NCBI RefSeq assembly: GCF_017308015.1
Contig: NZ_JAFKFW010000012.1
Span: 57,790-121,789, forward strand
Length of the DNA stretch: 64,000 nucleotides
Reading direction: 5' to 3'
From: Allobosea sp.
GTDB lineage: Bacteria > Pseudomonadota > Alphaproteobacteria > Rhizobiales > Beijerinckiaceae
Shown here: piece by piece, positions 23,629 to 32,358 of the stretch
Numbering within the stretch: the first letter of the stretch is position 1
How the letters are laid out: every line of letters starts with the position of its first letter
Program-made: the position numbers and the translations under genes
The notes under the pieces: generated by a model
The model's database searches: none
What the model was told of the DNA's origin: nothing
Seen by the model: only the letters and a program-made list of their open reading frames with translations

Positions 23629-25158
23629 ATGAACGAGACAGGCATGGATACCGTCGGCAGGGCGGAACTCGCCTTGCTGACCACGCAGCAGATGGCGATG
23701 GCCGATCGCGTCGCGATCGCGGCCGGCACGCCCGGCATCGAACTGATGGAGCGTGCGGGCCGCGCGGTGGCCGACGCCGCCTTCCGGCGGGCCGGGGCCG
23801 GAAGCGCCGTTACGCTGCTCTGTGGTCCCGGCAATAACGGCGGTGACGGCTTCGTCGCGGCGCGCCTGCTGCGCGAGCGGGGACTGAGGGTCTGTGTGGT
23901 AACCCCAGGAGGCGCGGAGGGTTTCAGGGGCGATGCCGCGATCGCTCTGCAGCGCTGGGGCGGCCCGGCGGAGCCGCTAAGCGCGCTGGGCTCAGCACAG
24001 GGCGACGTCTTCGTCGATGCCTTGTTCGGCGCGGGCCTGGTGCGCCCGTTATCCGGAGCTTTCGCCGAAGCGGCGGCCTTTCTCAACAATACCGGGCGTC
24101 CGGTCATCGCCGTCGACATGCCGAGCGGCGTATCCGGCGATACCGGGCAAGGAGAGGGCGTGGCCGTCCGGGCCAGCGAAACCGTCACCTTCTTCCGGTT
24201 GAAGCCGGGGCATCTGCTCCAGCCGGGGCGATCGCTCTGCGGCCCGGTGACGGTCGCGGATATCGGGATTCCCGCCGGGGTGGCGCTTGAGGCGGTCGGG
24301 CCGACAGCCTTCCGCAACGATCCGGCCCTCTGGCGGAGTGCCTGGCCAAGGCACGAAGTCGATACGCACAAGTTCCGCCGCGGCGCCGTTGCCGTGCTCG
24401 CCGGCGGGATCGCAGGCGTAGGAGCGCCGCGGCTGGGTGCACGCGCGGCACTGCGGATCGGGGCCGGGCTGGCAACGATTCTGTGCGAGCCCGCGGCCTT
24501 GCCGGTGCATGCGGCGCGTGGCCCGGATGCGTTGATGCAGAGAGCGGTGAGTGATCGCCGGGCTTTGGAGGCATTTCTGGAGAGCCATCGGATATCAGCG
24601 ATGCTGGCAGGACCGGCTCTGGGGCTCGGCCGGCGTTCGGAAGACCTGGTGCGGACCGTGATCCGGAGCGACAGGCCGGCCGTGCTCGATGCCGATGCGC
24701 TGACTGTGCTGGCCGGGTCTGCCGAGGGCGGCGCCTGCCTTCTCCGCGGGCGCAGCACCGAGACCGTGCTGACGCCGCATGAAGGTGAGTTCCAGCGCCT
24801 GTTCGGGAAGGAGCCGGCGATCGCCGGGGAGCCTTCAAAACTCGCCCGGGCGCGGAAGGCCGCGGCGTTGTCCGGAGCGGTCGTCGTCTACAAGGGACCG
24901 GACACGGTCATCGCGGGACCTGGAGGATGTGCTGCCATCAATACGACGGGCTCGGCGGCACTGGCGACGGCGGGGGCCGGTGATGTGCTGGCCGGGCTGA
25001 TCGCCGGTCTCCTGGCGCAGGGCATGCCGGCATTCGAGGCCGGCTGCGCGGCCGCCTGGCTGCATGGCCTCGCAGGGGAGCGGCTCGGAGCAGGGCTGAT
25101 CGCCGACGACCTTCCGGAGGCGGTCCCGTTGCTGCTGCGCGGCATCCTCACCGCTTGA
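23629..25158 (+). CDS. nnr: Bifunctional NAD(P)H-hydrate repair enzyme Nnr
   Basis: Repairs damaged NAD(P)H: the N-terminal half (about 1-220) is the epimerase, with LLTTQQMAMADRVAI, AGTPGIELMERAG and CGPGNNGGDGFVAARLL. The C-terminal half (about 230-500) is the ADP-dependent dehydratase, with HKFRRGAVAVLAGG, LTPHEGEFQRLFG and TGSAALATAGAGDVLAG. 509 aa from ATG 23629; the frame is open upstream but not similar to the family. Divergent from glnB across about 280 bp. Confidence 0.95.
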   Translation: MNETGMDTVGRAELALLTTQQMAMADRVAIAAGTPGIELMERAGRAVADAAFRRAGAGSAVTLLCGPGNNGGDGFVAARLLRERGLRVCVVTPGGAEGFRGDAAIALQRWGGPAEPLSALGSAQGDVFVDALFGAGLVRPLSGAFAEAAAFLNNTGRPVIAVDMPSGVSGDTGQGEGVAVRASETVTFFRLKPGHLLQPGRSLCGPVTVADIGIPAGVALEAVGPTAFRNDPALWRSAWPRHEVDTHKFRRGAVAVLAGGIAGVGAPRLGARAALRIGAGLATILCEPAALPVHAARGPDALMQRAVSDRRALEAFLESHRISAMLAGPALGLGRRSEDLVRTVIRSDRPAVLDADALTVLAGSAEGGACLLRGRSTETVLTPHEGEFQRLFGKEPAIAGEPSKLARARKAAALSGAVVVYKGPDTVIAGPGGCAAINTTGSAALATAGAGDVLAGLIAGLLAQGMPAFEAGCAAAWLHGLAGERLGAGLIADDLPEAVPLLLRGILTA

Positions 25159-25191
25159 CGCAGCGCCGGCAGTAATGGGCAGGCCGAAAAG

Positions 25192-25220
25192 AGGCCCGCT
25201 CCGTTTTATGGAGCGGGCCT
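25192..25220 (-). terminator. Terminator between nnr and the PRC-barrel gene
   Basis: Perfect 11 bp inverted repeat AGGCCCGCTCC / GGAGCGGGCCT with a 7-base loop. On the minus strand it is followed by CTTTTC, giving a short U-run just past the PRC-barrel gene stop. On the plus strand no T-run follows, though the hairpin may still help end nnr transcripts. Confidence 0.7.
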
Positions 25221-25252
25221 TGCTCTGGATCCATCCGCGGCGCGGAGCGCGG

Positions 25253-25789
25253 TCAGGTGCCGGAATAGGTCACGCCCGGGGCGGCCTTGAGCTGATCCTT
25301 GGTCATCGTGATCTTGCCGTGATCCGGATACATGGCCGGCGCCTTCGGGGCGGTCGCGGCGGGCGCAGAGGCCGTGCCGCCGGCGCTCCCGGATGCAGCC
25401 GGGGCCGGAGCCGGCGGGGCGATCGGCTGGTCGCTCCAGTTTACCTGATCGAACGGAACTGCGACGTCCTTCGAGCCGATTCCGAGGAAGCCGCCGACGC
25501 CGATCGTGACCATCTCGACCTTTCCGGTCTTGTCGACGATCACCTCGGTGACGTCGCCGACCTTCTTGTCGTCCGGGCCGTAGATGTCGACGCCGATCAG
25601 CTTGCTGGCGCGCCACTTGCCCTGGCCGGCCAGATTGGTTTCGGGCGTGGTGCTGGCGGTCGACTGCGTTGCGGTCGGTGCTACGGGGGCTGAAGAGGGC
25701 GGCGTCGGCGCGCTGGTCTGGGCCATGGCGGCAGTGGCGAGCATCGCGACACCAACGGTCGACAACATGAAGTGATGATGCCTGATCAT
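25253..25789 (-). CDS. Secreted PRC-barrel domain protein
   Basis: 178 aa with a signal peptide (hydrophobic LSTVGVAMLATAAMA then Q, cleavage about residue 23), a Ser/Thr/Pro/Ala linker, a PRC-barrel core (ASKLIGVDIYGPDDKKVGDV to SKDVAVPFDQVNW, about 60-120) and an Ala/Pro-rich tail. PRC-barrels mediate protein or ligand contacts; secreted forms are common and uncharacterised in Hyphomicrobiales. GGGAGAAAG precedes the ATG. Single gene followed by its own hairpin. Confidence 0.88.
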   Translation of the reverse strand: MIRHHHFMLSTVGVAMLATAAMAQTSAPTPPSSAPVAPTATQSTASTTPETNLAGQGKWRASKLIGVDIYGPDDKKVGDVTEVIVDKTGKVEMVTIGVGGFLGIGSKDVAVPFDQVNWSDQPIAPPAPAPAASGSAGGTASAPAATAPKAPAMYPDHGKITMTKDQLKAAPGVTYSGT

Positions 25790-25829
25790 ATCTTTCTCCC
25801 GATTGTTTCCGCTTTCAGGCGGGTCGAGT

Positions 25830-25958
25830 CGACAACAAACGAGAAGCAGGATTGTTCAGATGATAATTCGGTTGATTTCGATTTCTGTTCGAATGCTGCG
25901 AGAGTATGGTCGGAATAATGACAAAATTCATTGACCTGGCGTCTTAAACTTGTTGTCG
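25830..25958. repeat. Long-spaced inverted repeat in the intergenic region
   Basis: CGACAACAA at 25830-25838 and its exact complement TTGTTGTCG at 25950-25958 flank an AT-richer 111-base stretch between the PRC-barrel gene and the small plus-strand gene. No insertion-sequence genes lie inside. It may be a pair of half-sites or chance; the arms are only 9 bases. Confidence 0.3.
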
Positions 25959-26060
25959 CCGGGTGATTGCTTGCTGGCTGGAGCTATGTTCCAATGCCGC
26001 ATCCGTGGAAACGTCGCAGCCGCGGGTGCTGTTCCGCACGCGGTGCTACAAGGTGCTCCG

Positions 26061-26264
26061 ATGCCGGCCGTTCCTGTCACGCTTTCCGTCGACGAGCGCA
26101 CGCTCGCCGTGCTCGATCGTCATATCGATCTCCATCGGCCGGGGCACTCGCGTGCCGAGGTCATCACGGAGATTCTCGCCGTCTGGGCGGCCAGTCCGGA
26201 GCATGCGGTGGAACCGGACGAAGGGCTGCGCCCCGAAGATCTCAACGCGAGCAACGATTGCTGA
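26061..26264 (+). CDS. Small ribbon-helix-helix-like protein
   Basis: 67 aa product from ATG 26061, which has AAGGTG 5 bases upstream; the frame is open from 25950 but earlier starts are poor. VPVTLSVDERTLAVLDRHID followed by SRAEVITEILAVWAA has the strand-helix-helix pattern of CopG/Arc repressors (N-terminal beta strand VTLSV, then two helices). Such proteins are often antitoxins or small regulators. No toxin gene adjoins it on the same strand. Family call is by pattern only. Confidence 0.55.
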   Translation: MPAVPVTLSVDERTLAVLDRHIDLHRPGHSRAEVITEILAVWAASPEHAVEPDEGLRPEDLNASNDC

Positions 26265-26288
26265 GTTTTCGGGCCTGGCGCGTTGCGA

Positions 26289-26456
26289 TCAGTCATCGGC
26301 GTCATCGCGCCGCAATTCGAAGGCGAGCATGGCTTCGGCCAGCGCATGCAGCTCGCGCTCCTTGTCCGCGCTGTCCGGCATTGCGTTCAGCTCTTTCACG
26401 CGCTGCTGGGCGCGATCGTAGTCTTCGTCGGTGTGAATCACGATGGGCAGCTTCAC
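26289..26456 (-). CDS. 55 aa protein resembling the N-terminal part of HigA-type antitoxins
   Basis: Starts at GTG 26456 with AGGAG 10 bases upstream. The sequence LPIVIHTDEDYDRAQQRVKEL, then DSADKERELHALAEAMLAFE, matches the helical segment that precedes the helix-turn-helix in HigA-like antitoxins, but the helix-turn-helix is absent and no toxin gene is adjacent. Its start overlaps the stop of a tiny upstream frame (GTGA). It converges on the ribbon-helix-helix-like gene. Similarity is from memory of the family, not from an alignment. Confidence 0.55.
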   Translation of the reverse strand: MKLPIVIHTDEDYDRAQQRVKELNAMPDSADKERELHALAEAMLAFELRRDDADD

Positions 26457-26578
26457 GGGCTTGTTCTCCTGGGCTGCGAGGCGGAGTTGCCCGCCAGCGG
26501 TGAGGGGCGCGGCATGTCGACGATAGCGAAGGTTTCGCCCCGCCGATCCGAACGGTCTTCGGGCAGCATGGGTTCCAC
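26453..26578 (-). CDS. Very small open frame upstream of the HigA-like gene
   Basis: 41-codon open frame from GTG 26578 (an ATG lies at 26569) with GAGGAG about 12 bases upstream and an in-frame TAA just before that. It ends in TGA overlapping the GTG start of the next gene, so it may be a leader or a partner gene. The product begins VEPMLPEDRSDRRGETFAIV; no family recognised. It rests only on start signal and overlap. Confidence 0.3.
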   Translation of the reverse strand: MEPMLPEDRSDRRGETFAIVDMPRPSPLAGNSASQPRRTSP

Positions 26579-26672
26579 CCGCGGCGCCGTCTCCTCGGCT
26601 TAAGCCTTCGGCAAGGCGAGCGGGGCATGGTGAGCGTTCCCGGTTGGGAGCAAGGTGCCGAAAGGGCGGGCG

Positions 26673-26951
26673 ATGCGAGGTTTTCTGATTCCGGCCTGCC
26701 TGGCGGCAGCAGGGCTGGCGGCGACAGGCAAGCCTGCAGCGGCCTTCTGGCAGCGATCGCAAGTCGCGGCCTGTTCGGATGCCACGACCGACGCGGAACG
26801 TCAGCGCCTGCGCTGCTGGGAGCTCAATGCCTATGCCGATCCCGGCTGGCCTGCATTGGGAAGGAGCGGCGGCGCGTATCTGCTGCCCGCGCCGGCGATC
26901 CGCCCCGATCATGGGCACAAGGGCGGGGGCGTGACCCGGCGGCTCGGCTGA
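26673..26951 (+). CDS. Small secreted protein
   Basis: 92 aa with a clear signal peptide (MRGFLIPACLAAAGLAATG, cleavage near the AAA-F boundary at about residue 24). The mature part contains two cysteines (VAACSDATTDAERQRLRCWE) that could form a disulfide, then a Gly/Pro-rich end. An ATG 6 codons upstream is possible. Exported, function unknown. Ends 55 bp before the tRNA gene on the other strand. Confidence 0.65.
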   Translation: MRGFLIPACLAAAGLAATGKPAAAFWQRSQVAACSDATTDAERQRLRCWELNAYADPGWPALGRSGGAYLLPAPAIRPDHGHKGGGVTRRLG

Positions 26952-27006
26952 GGAACGATATCGAGAGCGCGCGCCTGCTGCTGCCGGCGCAATCGCGATC
27001 CGGACG

Positions 27007-27081
27007 TGGTGAGCGGGGAGGGGATCGAACCCTCGACCACATGATTAAAAGTCACGTGCTCTACCACTGAGCTACCCGCCC
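27007..27081 (-). tRNA. tRNA-Lys (anticodon UUU)
   Basis: Read on the minus strand: acceptor GGGCGGG pairs with CCCGCTC (one G-U pair). The D-arm is AGCTCAGTGGTAGAGC, the anticodon loop CTTTTAA gives UUU, and the T-arm GAGGGTTCGATCCCCTC is perfect. Discriminator A and an encoded CCA follow. All four stems fold without mismatch. Confidence 0.97.
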
Positions 27082-27222
27082 TCACCGGGCCGCTGACATA
27101 CGGAGCGGAAGGGCGGCGGTCAACTCGTTCCGTGCAGGTCGCGCGATTTTGCGGTGGAGGCGAGCCGGTTCCTGCAGGTTGCGTTAACTCGGCGGAAACC
27201 AAACCGCCCTAGCGTTTTCGAC

Positions 27223-27534
27223 ATGGTTATTCGCCGCGGTCTCCGGTCGATCTTCGTGACATTGGCCCTCTACGTCGTGTCGGGGGCGGCCGTGGCCTAT
27301 TTCATGTTCCACGCCCAGCACGGCGCGCGTGGCCTCGAAGCACGCGGCGCCATCCGGGAGTCGCTGCGCGATATGGAAGGCGAGCTCGCCACCCTGACGG
27401 CCGAGCGCAAATCCTGGGAGCAGAAGCTGGCCCTGGTGCGAAGCGAAGCTGTCGATCGCGACCTCCTCGAAGAAAATGCCCGCGAAATCCTCGGCAGGAC
27501 CCATAAGAACGATGTCGTCATCATGGGGCGCTGA
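27223..27534 (+). CDS. Septum formation initiator family protein (FtsB/DivIC-like)
   Basis: 103 aa single-pass inner-membrane protein: short basic N-terminus, helix IFVTLALYVVSGAAVAYFMF (about 10-30), then a coiled coil (RESLRDMEGELATLTAERKS) and a C-terminal ARE-ILGRTHKNDVVIM stretch typical of FtsB/DivIC. These proteins join FtsL and FtsQ in the divisome. In alphaproteobacteria this gene commonly sits just before pdhA, as here. ATG 27223 is chosen because the upstream part of the frame is not family-like. Confidence 0.88.
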   Translation: MVIRRGLRSIFVTLALYVVSGAAVAYFMFHAQHGARGLEARGAIRESLRDMEGELATLTAERKSWEQKLALVRSEAVDRDLLEENAREILGRTHKNDVVIMGR

Positions 27535-27599
27535 GGCAAAAATGCCTCCCGCTTAGTTCCAGACGTATCGATTAACTTGAATTCGGTTAAATTGATGCG

Positions 27600-27618
27600 C
27601 CTCTTGTTTTTCAAGAGG
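27600..27618. promoter_or_regulatory. Hairpin or operator in the pdhA upstream region
   Basis: Inverted repeat CCTCTTG / CAAGAGG around a TTTTT loop, 90 bases before the pdhA ATG, in a 173 bp gap that also holds an AT-rich stretch (TTAACTTGAATTCGGTTAA, itself partly palindromic). It could be an operator or part of the leader. No regulator can be assigned. Confidence 0.35.
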
Positions 27619-27707
27619 TTGGGCCATGCTGCACTGCGAGATAGCGTCCTCGCCAAGGTTTTTTTGATCCTCTACAACTTGGATCGAATGACCTTGGAGG
27701 ACCGCCT

Positions 27708-28790
27708 ATGGCTGTTGCTGCGCGTAAGTCGAAAGCTCCCGCTCAACCCAAAGCCGCCGCGAAGCCGGCAAAGGCCAGGGCCGGCAAGGACGCGGGAGCC
27801 CTCAGCAACATCCCGACCTTCACGAAGGACGAAGACCTCCACGCCTATCGCGAGATGCTGCTGATCCGGCGCTTCGAGGAGAAAGCCGGTCAGATGTATG
27901 GCATGGGCCTGATCGGCGGCTTCTGCCACCTCTATATCGGCCAGGAAGCCGTCGTCATCGGCATGCAGATGGCCTCCAAGGATGGCGACCAGGTCATCAC
28001 CGGCTATCGCGACCACGGTCACATGCTGGCCTGCGGCATGGAATCGCGCGGTGTGATGGCCGAGCTGACCGGCCGGCGCGGCGGCTACTCGCGCGGCAAG
28101 GGCGGCTCGATGCACATGTTCAGCCGCGAGAAGAATTTCTATGGCGGCCACGGCATCGTCGGCGCGCAGGTCTCGCTCGGCACCGGCCTCGCCTTCGCCG
28201 ACTGGTATCGCGACGACAAGACGGTCTCGCTGACCTATTTCGGCGATGGTGCGGCCAATCAGGGCCAGGTCTACGAGAGCTTCAACATGGCCCAGCTCTG
28301 GAAGCTGCCGGTCGTGTTCATCATCGAGAACAACCGTTACGCCATGGGCACGGCGGTCAGCCGCGCCTCGGCGCAGACCGATTTCTCCCGGCGCGGCGTC
28401 TCCTTCGGTATTCCAGGCGAGCAGGTCGACGGCATGGATGTCCGCGCCGTGCGCGAGGCGGCGTTCCGCGCCATCGAGCACGCACGCTCCGGCAAGGGCC
28501 CGTATATCCTCGAGATGCAGACCTACCGCTATCGCGGGCATTCCATGTCCGATCCGGCGAAATATCGCTCCAAGGACGAAGTCCAGCGCATGCGCGAGGA
28601 GCATGATCCGATCGAGCAGGTTCGCGCCCGTCTGGTTCGCGACTTCAAGGTGGGCGAGGACGAACTCAAGGCAATCGACGCCAAGGTGCGCGAGATCGTC
28701 AACGATGCCGCCGAGTTCGCAACGCATGATCCCGAGCCGGATCCGTCGGAACTCTTCACCGATATCCTGCTGGAGACCGCGCGGGGCTGA
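27708..28790 (+). CDS. pdhA: Pyruvate dehydrogenase E1 component, alpha subunit
   Basis: E1-alpha of the pyruvate dehydrogenase complex; with PdhB it uses thiamine diphosphate to decarboxylate pyruvate. 360 aa: a Lys/Ala/Pro-rich leader of about 30 residues, HLYIGQEAVVIGM, the ThDP/Mg site GDGAANQGQVYESFNMAQLW with ENNRYAMGT, and the phosphorylation-loop region YRYRGHSMSDPAKYRSKDEV. TTGGAGG lies 8 bases before the ATG. First gene of pdhABC-lpd. Confidence 0.97.
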   Translation: MAVAARKSKAPAQPKAAAKPAKARAGKDAGALSNIPTFTKDEDLHAYREMLLIRRFEEKAGQMYGMGLIGGFCHLYIGQEAVVIGMQMASKDGDQVITGYRDHGHMLACGMESRGVMAELTGRRGGYSRGKGGSMHMFSREKNFYGGHGIVGAQVSLGTGLAFADWYRDDKTVSLTYFGDGAANQGQVYESFNMAQLWKLPVVFIIENNRYAMGTAVSRASAQTDFSRRGVSFGIPGEQVDGMDVRAVREAAFRAIEHARSGKGPYILEMQTYRYRGHSMSDPAKYRSKDEVQRMREEHDPIEQVRARLVRDFKVGEDELKAIDAKVREIVNDAAEFATHDPEPDPSELFTDILLETARG

Positions 28791-28849
28791 TCGCCCTGCG
28801 CCTGCCGGCCTTCATCCTTTTCCCCGCGTCTTAGAATCCGGGTGCGTTC

Positions 28850-30259
<1,410 letters not shown>

Positions 30260-30274
30260 GAGGGGGGCTGACCG

Positions 30275-31615
30275 ATGCCGACCAACATCCTGATGCCCGC
30301 GCTTTCTCCGACCATGGAGAAGGGCAATCTCGCCAAGTGGCTGAAGAAGGAAGGCGATACCATCAAGTCCGGCGACATCATCGCCGAGATCGAGACCGAT
30401 AAGGCCACGATGGAGGTCGAGGCGGTCGACGAAGGCGTGCTCGCCAAGATCGTGGTGCCCGAAGGCACGGCCGATGTCCCGGTCAACGAGGTGATCGGCG
30501 TGATCGCCGGCGAGGGCGAGGACGCCAAGAGCATCTCCGCTCCGGCGGCCGGTGGCGCTGCGCCTGCCAAGACCGAGGCGCCCAAGAGCGACGCGCCGAA
30601 GGCTGAGGCTCCGGCTGCTGCCGCGGCTCCCGCACCGGCTGCGGCGGCTCCGGCTTCTGCTGGCGGCAGCCGTGCTTTCGCCTCTCCGCTTGCTCGCCGC
30701 ATCGCCAGGGATGCCGGGCTCGACCTGAATGCGATCAAGGGCTCCGGCCCGCATGGCCGCATCGTCGAGAAGGATGTCGAGGCGGCCAAGGCCGGTGGTG
30801 GCGCCAAGGCTGCTCCGGCTGCCGCTCCCGCCGGGGCACCGGCCGCCAAGCCTGCGGCTGCGCCGCTGGCGAGCGGTCCCTCGGACGAGCAGGTCAAGAA
30901 GCTGTTCGAGCCGGGCTCCTACGAAGAAGTCCCGCATGACGGCATGCGCAAGACGATCGCGCGCCGCCTGACCGAGGCCAAGCAGACGGTTCCGCATTTC
31001 TACGTCACCGTGGATTGCGAGCTCGATGCGCTCCTGAAGCTGCGCGGGGAGCTCAACGCCGCGGCGCCGGAGAAGGACGGCAAGCCGGCCTACAAGCTCT
31101 CGGTCAACGACATGGTGATCAAGGCGCTGGCGCTGGCGCTCAGGGCCGTGCCGGACGCCAACGTGTCCTGGACCGACAACGCCATGCTCAAGCACAAGCA
31201 TGCCGATGTCGGCGTCGCCGTCTCGATCCCGGGCGGGCTGATCACGCCGATCATCCGCGACGCCTGCCACAAGAGCCTGTCGCAGATCTCCAACGAGATG
31301 AAGGACATGGCGGCCCGCGCCAAGGCCCGCAAGCTGAAGCCCGAGGAGTATCAGGGCGGCACGACGGCGGTCTCCAATCTCGGCATGTTCGGGGTCAAGG
31401 ACTTCGCGGCGATCGTCAATCCGCCGCATGCGACGATCCTGGCGGTCGGCGCCGGCGAGCAGCGCGTCATCGTCAAGGGCGGCCAGCCGGCCGTGGCGAC
31501 GGTGATGTCGGTGACGCTCTCGACCGACCACCGCGCCGTGGACGGCGCGCTCGGCGCCGAGCTTCTCGCGGCGTTCAAGGGCTATATCGAGAAGCCCATG
31601 GCGATGCTGGTATAG
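30275..31615 (+). CDS. pdhC: Pyruvate dehydrogenase E2, dihydrolipoamide acetyltransferase
   Basis: Core subunit that transfers the acetyl group from lipoyl-lysine to CoA. 446 aa: one lipoyl domain (1-80), Ala/Pro linker, E3-binding domain (ASPLARRIARDAGLDLNAI to GSGPHGRIVEKDVE, about 131-170), second linker, and the catalytic domain ending with the active-site DHRAVDGALGAELL. Starts 15 bp after pdhB. A 32 bp gap separates it from the AT-rich gene that splits it from lpd. Confidence 0.97.
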   Translation: MPTNILMPALSPTMEKGNLAKWLKKEGDTIKSGDIIAEIETDKATMEVEAVDEGVLAKIVVPEGTADVPVNEVIGVIAGEGEDAKSISAPAAGGAAPAKTEAPKSDAPKAEAPAAAAAPAPAAAAPASAGGSRAFASPLARRIARDAGLDLNAIKGSGPHGRIVEKDVEAAKAGGGAKAAPAAAPAGAPAAKPAAAPLASGPSDEQVKKLFEPGSYEEVPHDGMRKTIARRLTEAKQTVPHFYVTVDCELDALLKLRGELNAAAPEKDGKPAYKLSVNDMVIKALALALRAVPDANVSWTDNAMLKHKHADVGVAVSIPGGLITPIIRDACHKSLSQISNEMKDMAARAKARKLKPEEYQGGTTAVSNLGMFGVKDFAAIVNPPHATILAVGAGEQRVIVKGGQPAVATVMSVTLSTDHRAVDGALGAELLAAFKGYIEKPMAMLV

Positions 31616-31647
31616 GTATAATTCGGTCGCTAATTGGGCTGTCGGTG

Positions 31648-32349
31648 ATGAATCTGTCGCTCAGGAAGGCACTCTGCATTTTCCTTGCAGTGACCATCGT
31701 TTCGATCGCATGGGCTCTTGTCGGTCTTATTCAGAATTTGATTACCGACAAGAGTCCGCTATTTCACTTCATCGACGGCTTGAAGAACGCAACTCTTATT
31801 GCGGCTGCTTTTATTTATTCAAAAATTTCACAAAGATTCGATGGATTTAATCTTAAGTATGTGGGACGCTTGGATTTTAATTCCGAAACGATGATAATTA
31901 CGGTAGTGATATTCTTATTGTACCAATTTTACTGCTTCATATTCGGATTCATGATCGCGTCGCTGACGAAAGCATATCATATACACAATCTTTTTCGAGA
32001 TTTATCTGCAAGTGACCTCTTGAACGTCATCAACGCAGAGAAGGTCGGCGCTTTCATTGCGAGCATTGCGGGGTTTTTCAGTGCATTGCCATTTGTCGTC
32101 ATCATTGCGCTTGGGTGCAGTTATTTTAAAGTGAAGGTAAGTTTAATCTATCTATTCGCTCTTATGTCGGCTTTAAATTTTGGAAATTTTCTAATCACTC
32201 GTATTATAATCTCAAGCAACGATGCTTTTTACGTTGATGGGTTTTTAGTTTCGATAGTCTTTGGAATGTCTATTTTTATCGTATTATCTTATTTTATTGG
32301 GTCGTTTATCGCAAAATTGGCAACTGCCAGATTACCGGCAATACCGTAG
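31648..32349 (+). CDS. AT-rich polytopic membrane protein inserted in the pdh operon
   Basis: 233 aa from ATG 31648 (GTGATG context). About six hydrophobic segments are visible: ALCIFLAVTIVSIAWALVGL, NATLIAAAFIY, ITVVIFLLYQFYCFIFGFMI, AFIASIAGFFSALPFVVIIA, LIYLFALMSALNFGNFLI and LVSIVFGMSIFIVLSYFIGS. I recognise no family. Base composition and codons (TTA, ATA, AAT, TTT) are strikingly AT-rich beside its GC-rich neighbours. It stands between pdhC and lpd on the same strand and ends 9 bases before lpd, leaving that gene's ribosome site intact. Likely horizontally acquired; function unknown. Confidence 0.75.
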   Translation: MNLSLRKALCIFLAVTIVSIAWALVGLIQNLITDKSPLFHFIDGLKNATLIAAAFIYSKISQRFDGFNLKYVGRLDFNSETMIITVVIFLLYQFYCFIFGFMIASLTKAYHIHNLFRDLSASDLLNVINAEKVGAFIASIAGFFSALPFVVIIALGCSYFKVKVSLIYLFALMSALNFGNFLITRIIISSNDAFYVDGFLVSIVFGMSIFIVLSYFIGSFIAKLATARLPAIP

Positions 32350-32358
32350 GGTGAAATC

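Noticed and set aside
27007-27081. tRNA-Lys as the prophage attachment site
   Set aside because: The integrase lies about 27 kb away and no tRNA fragment was seen near it.
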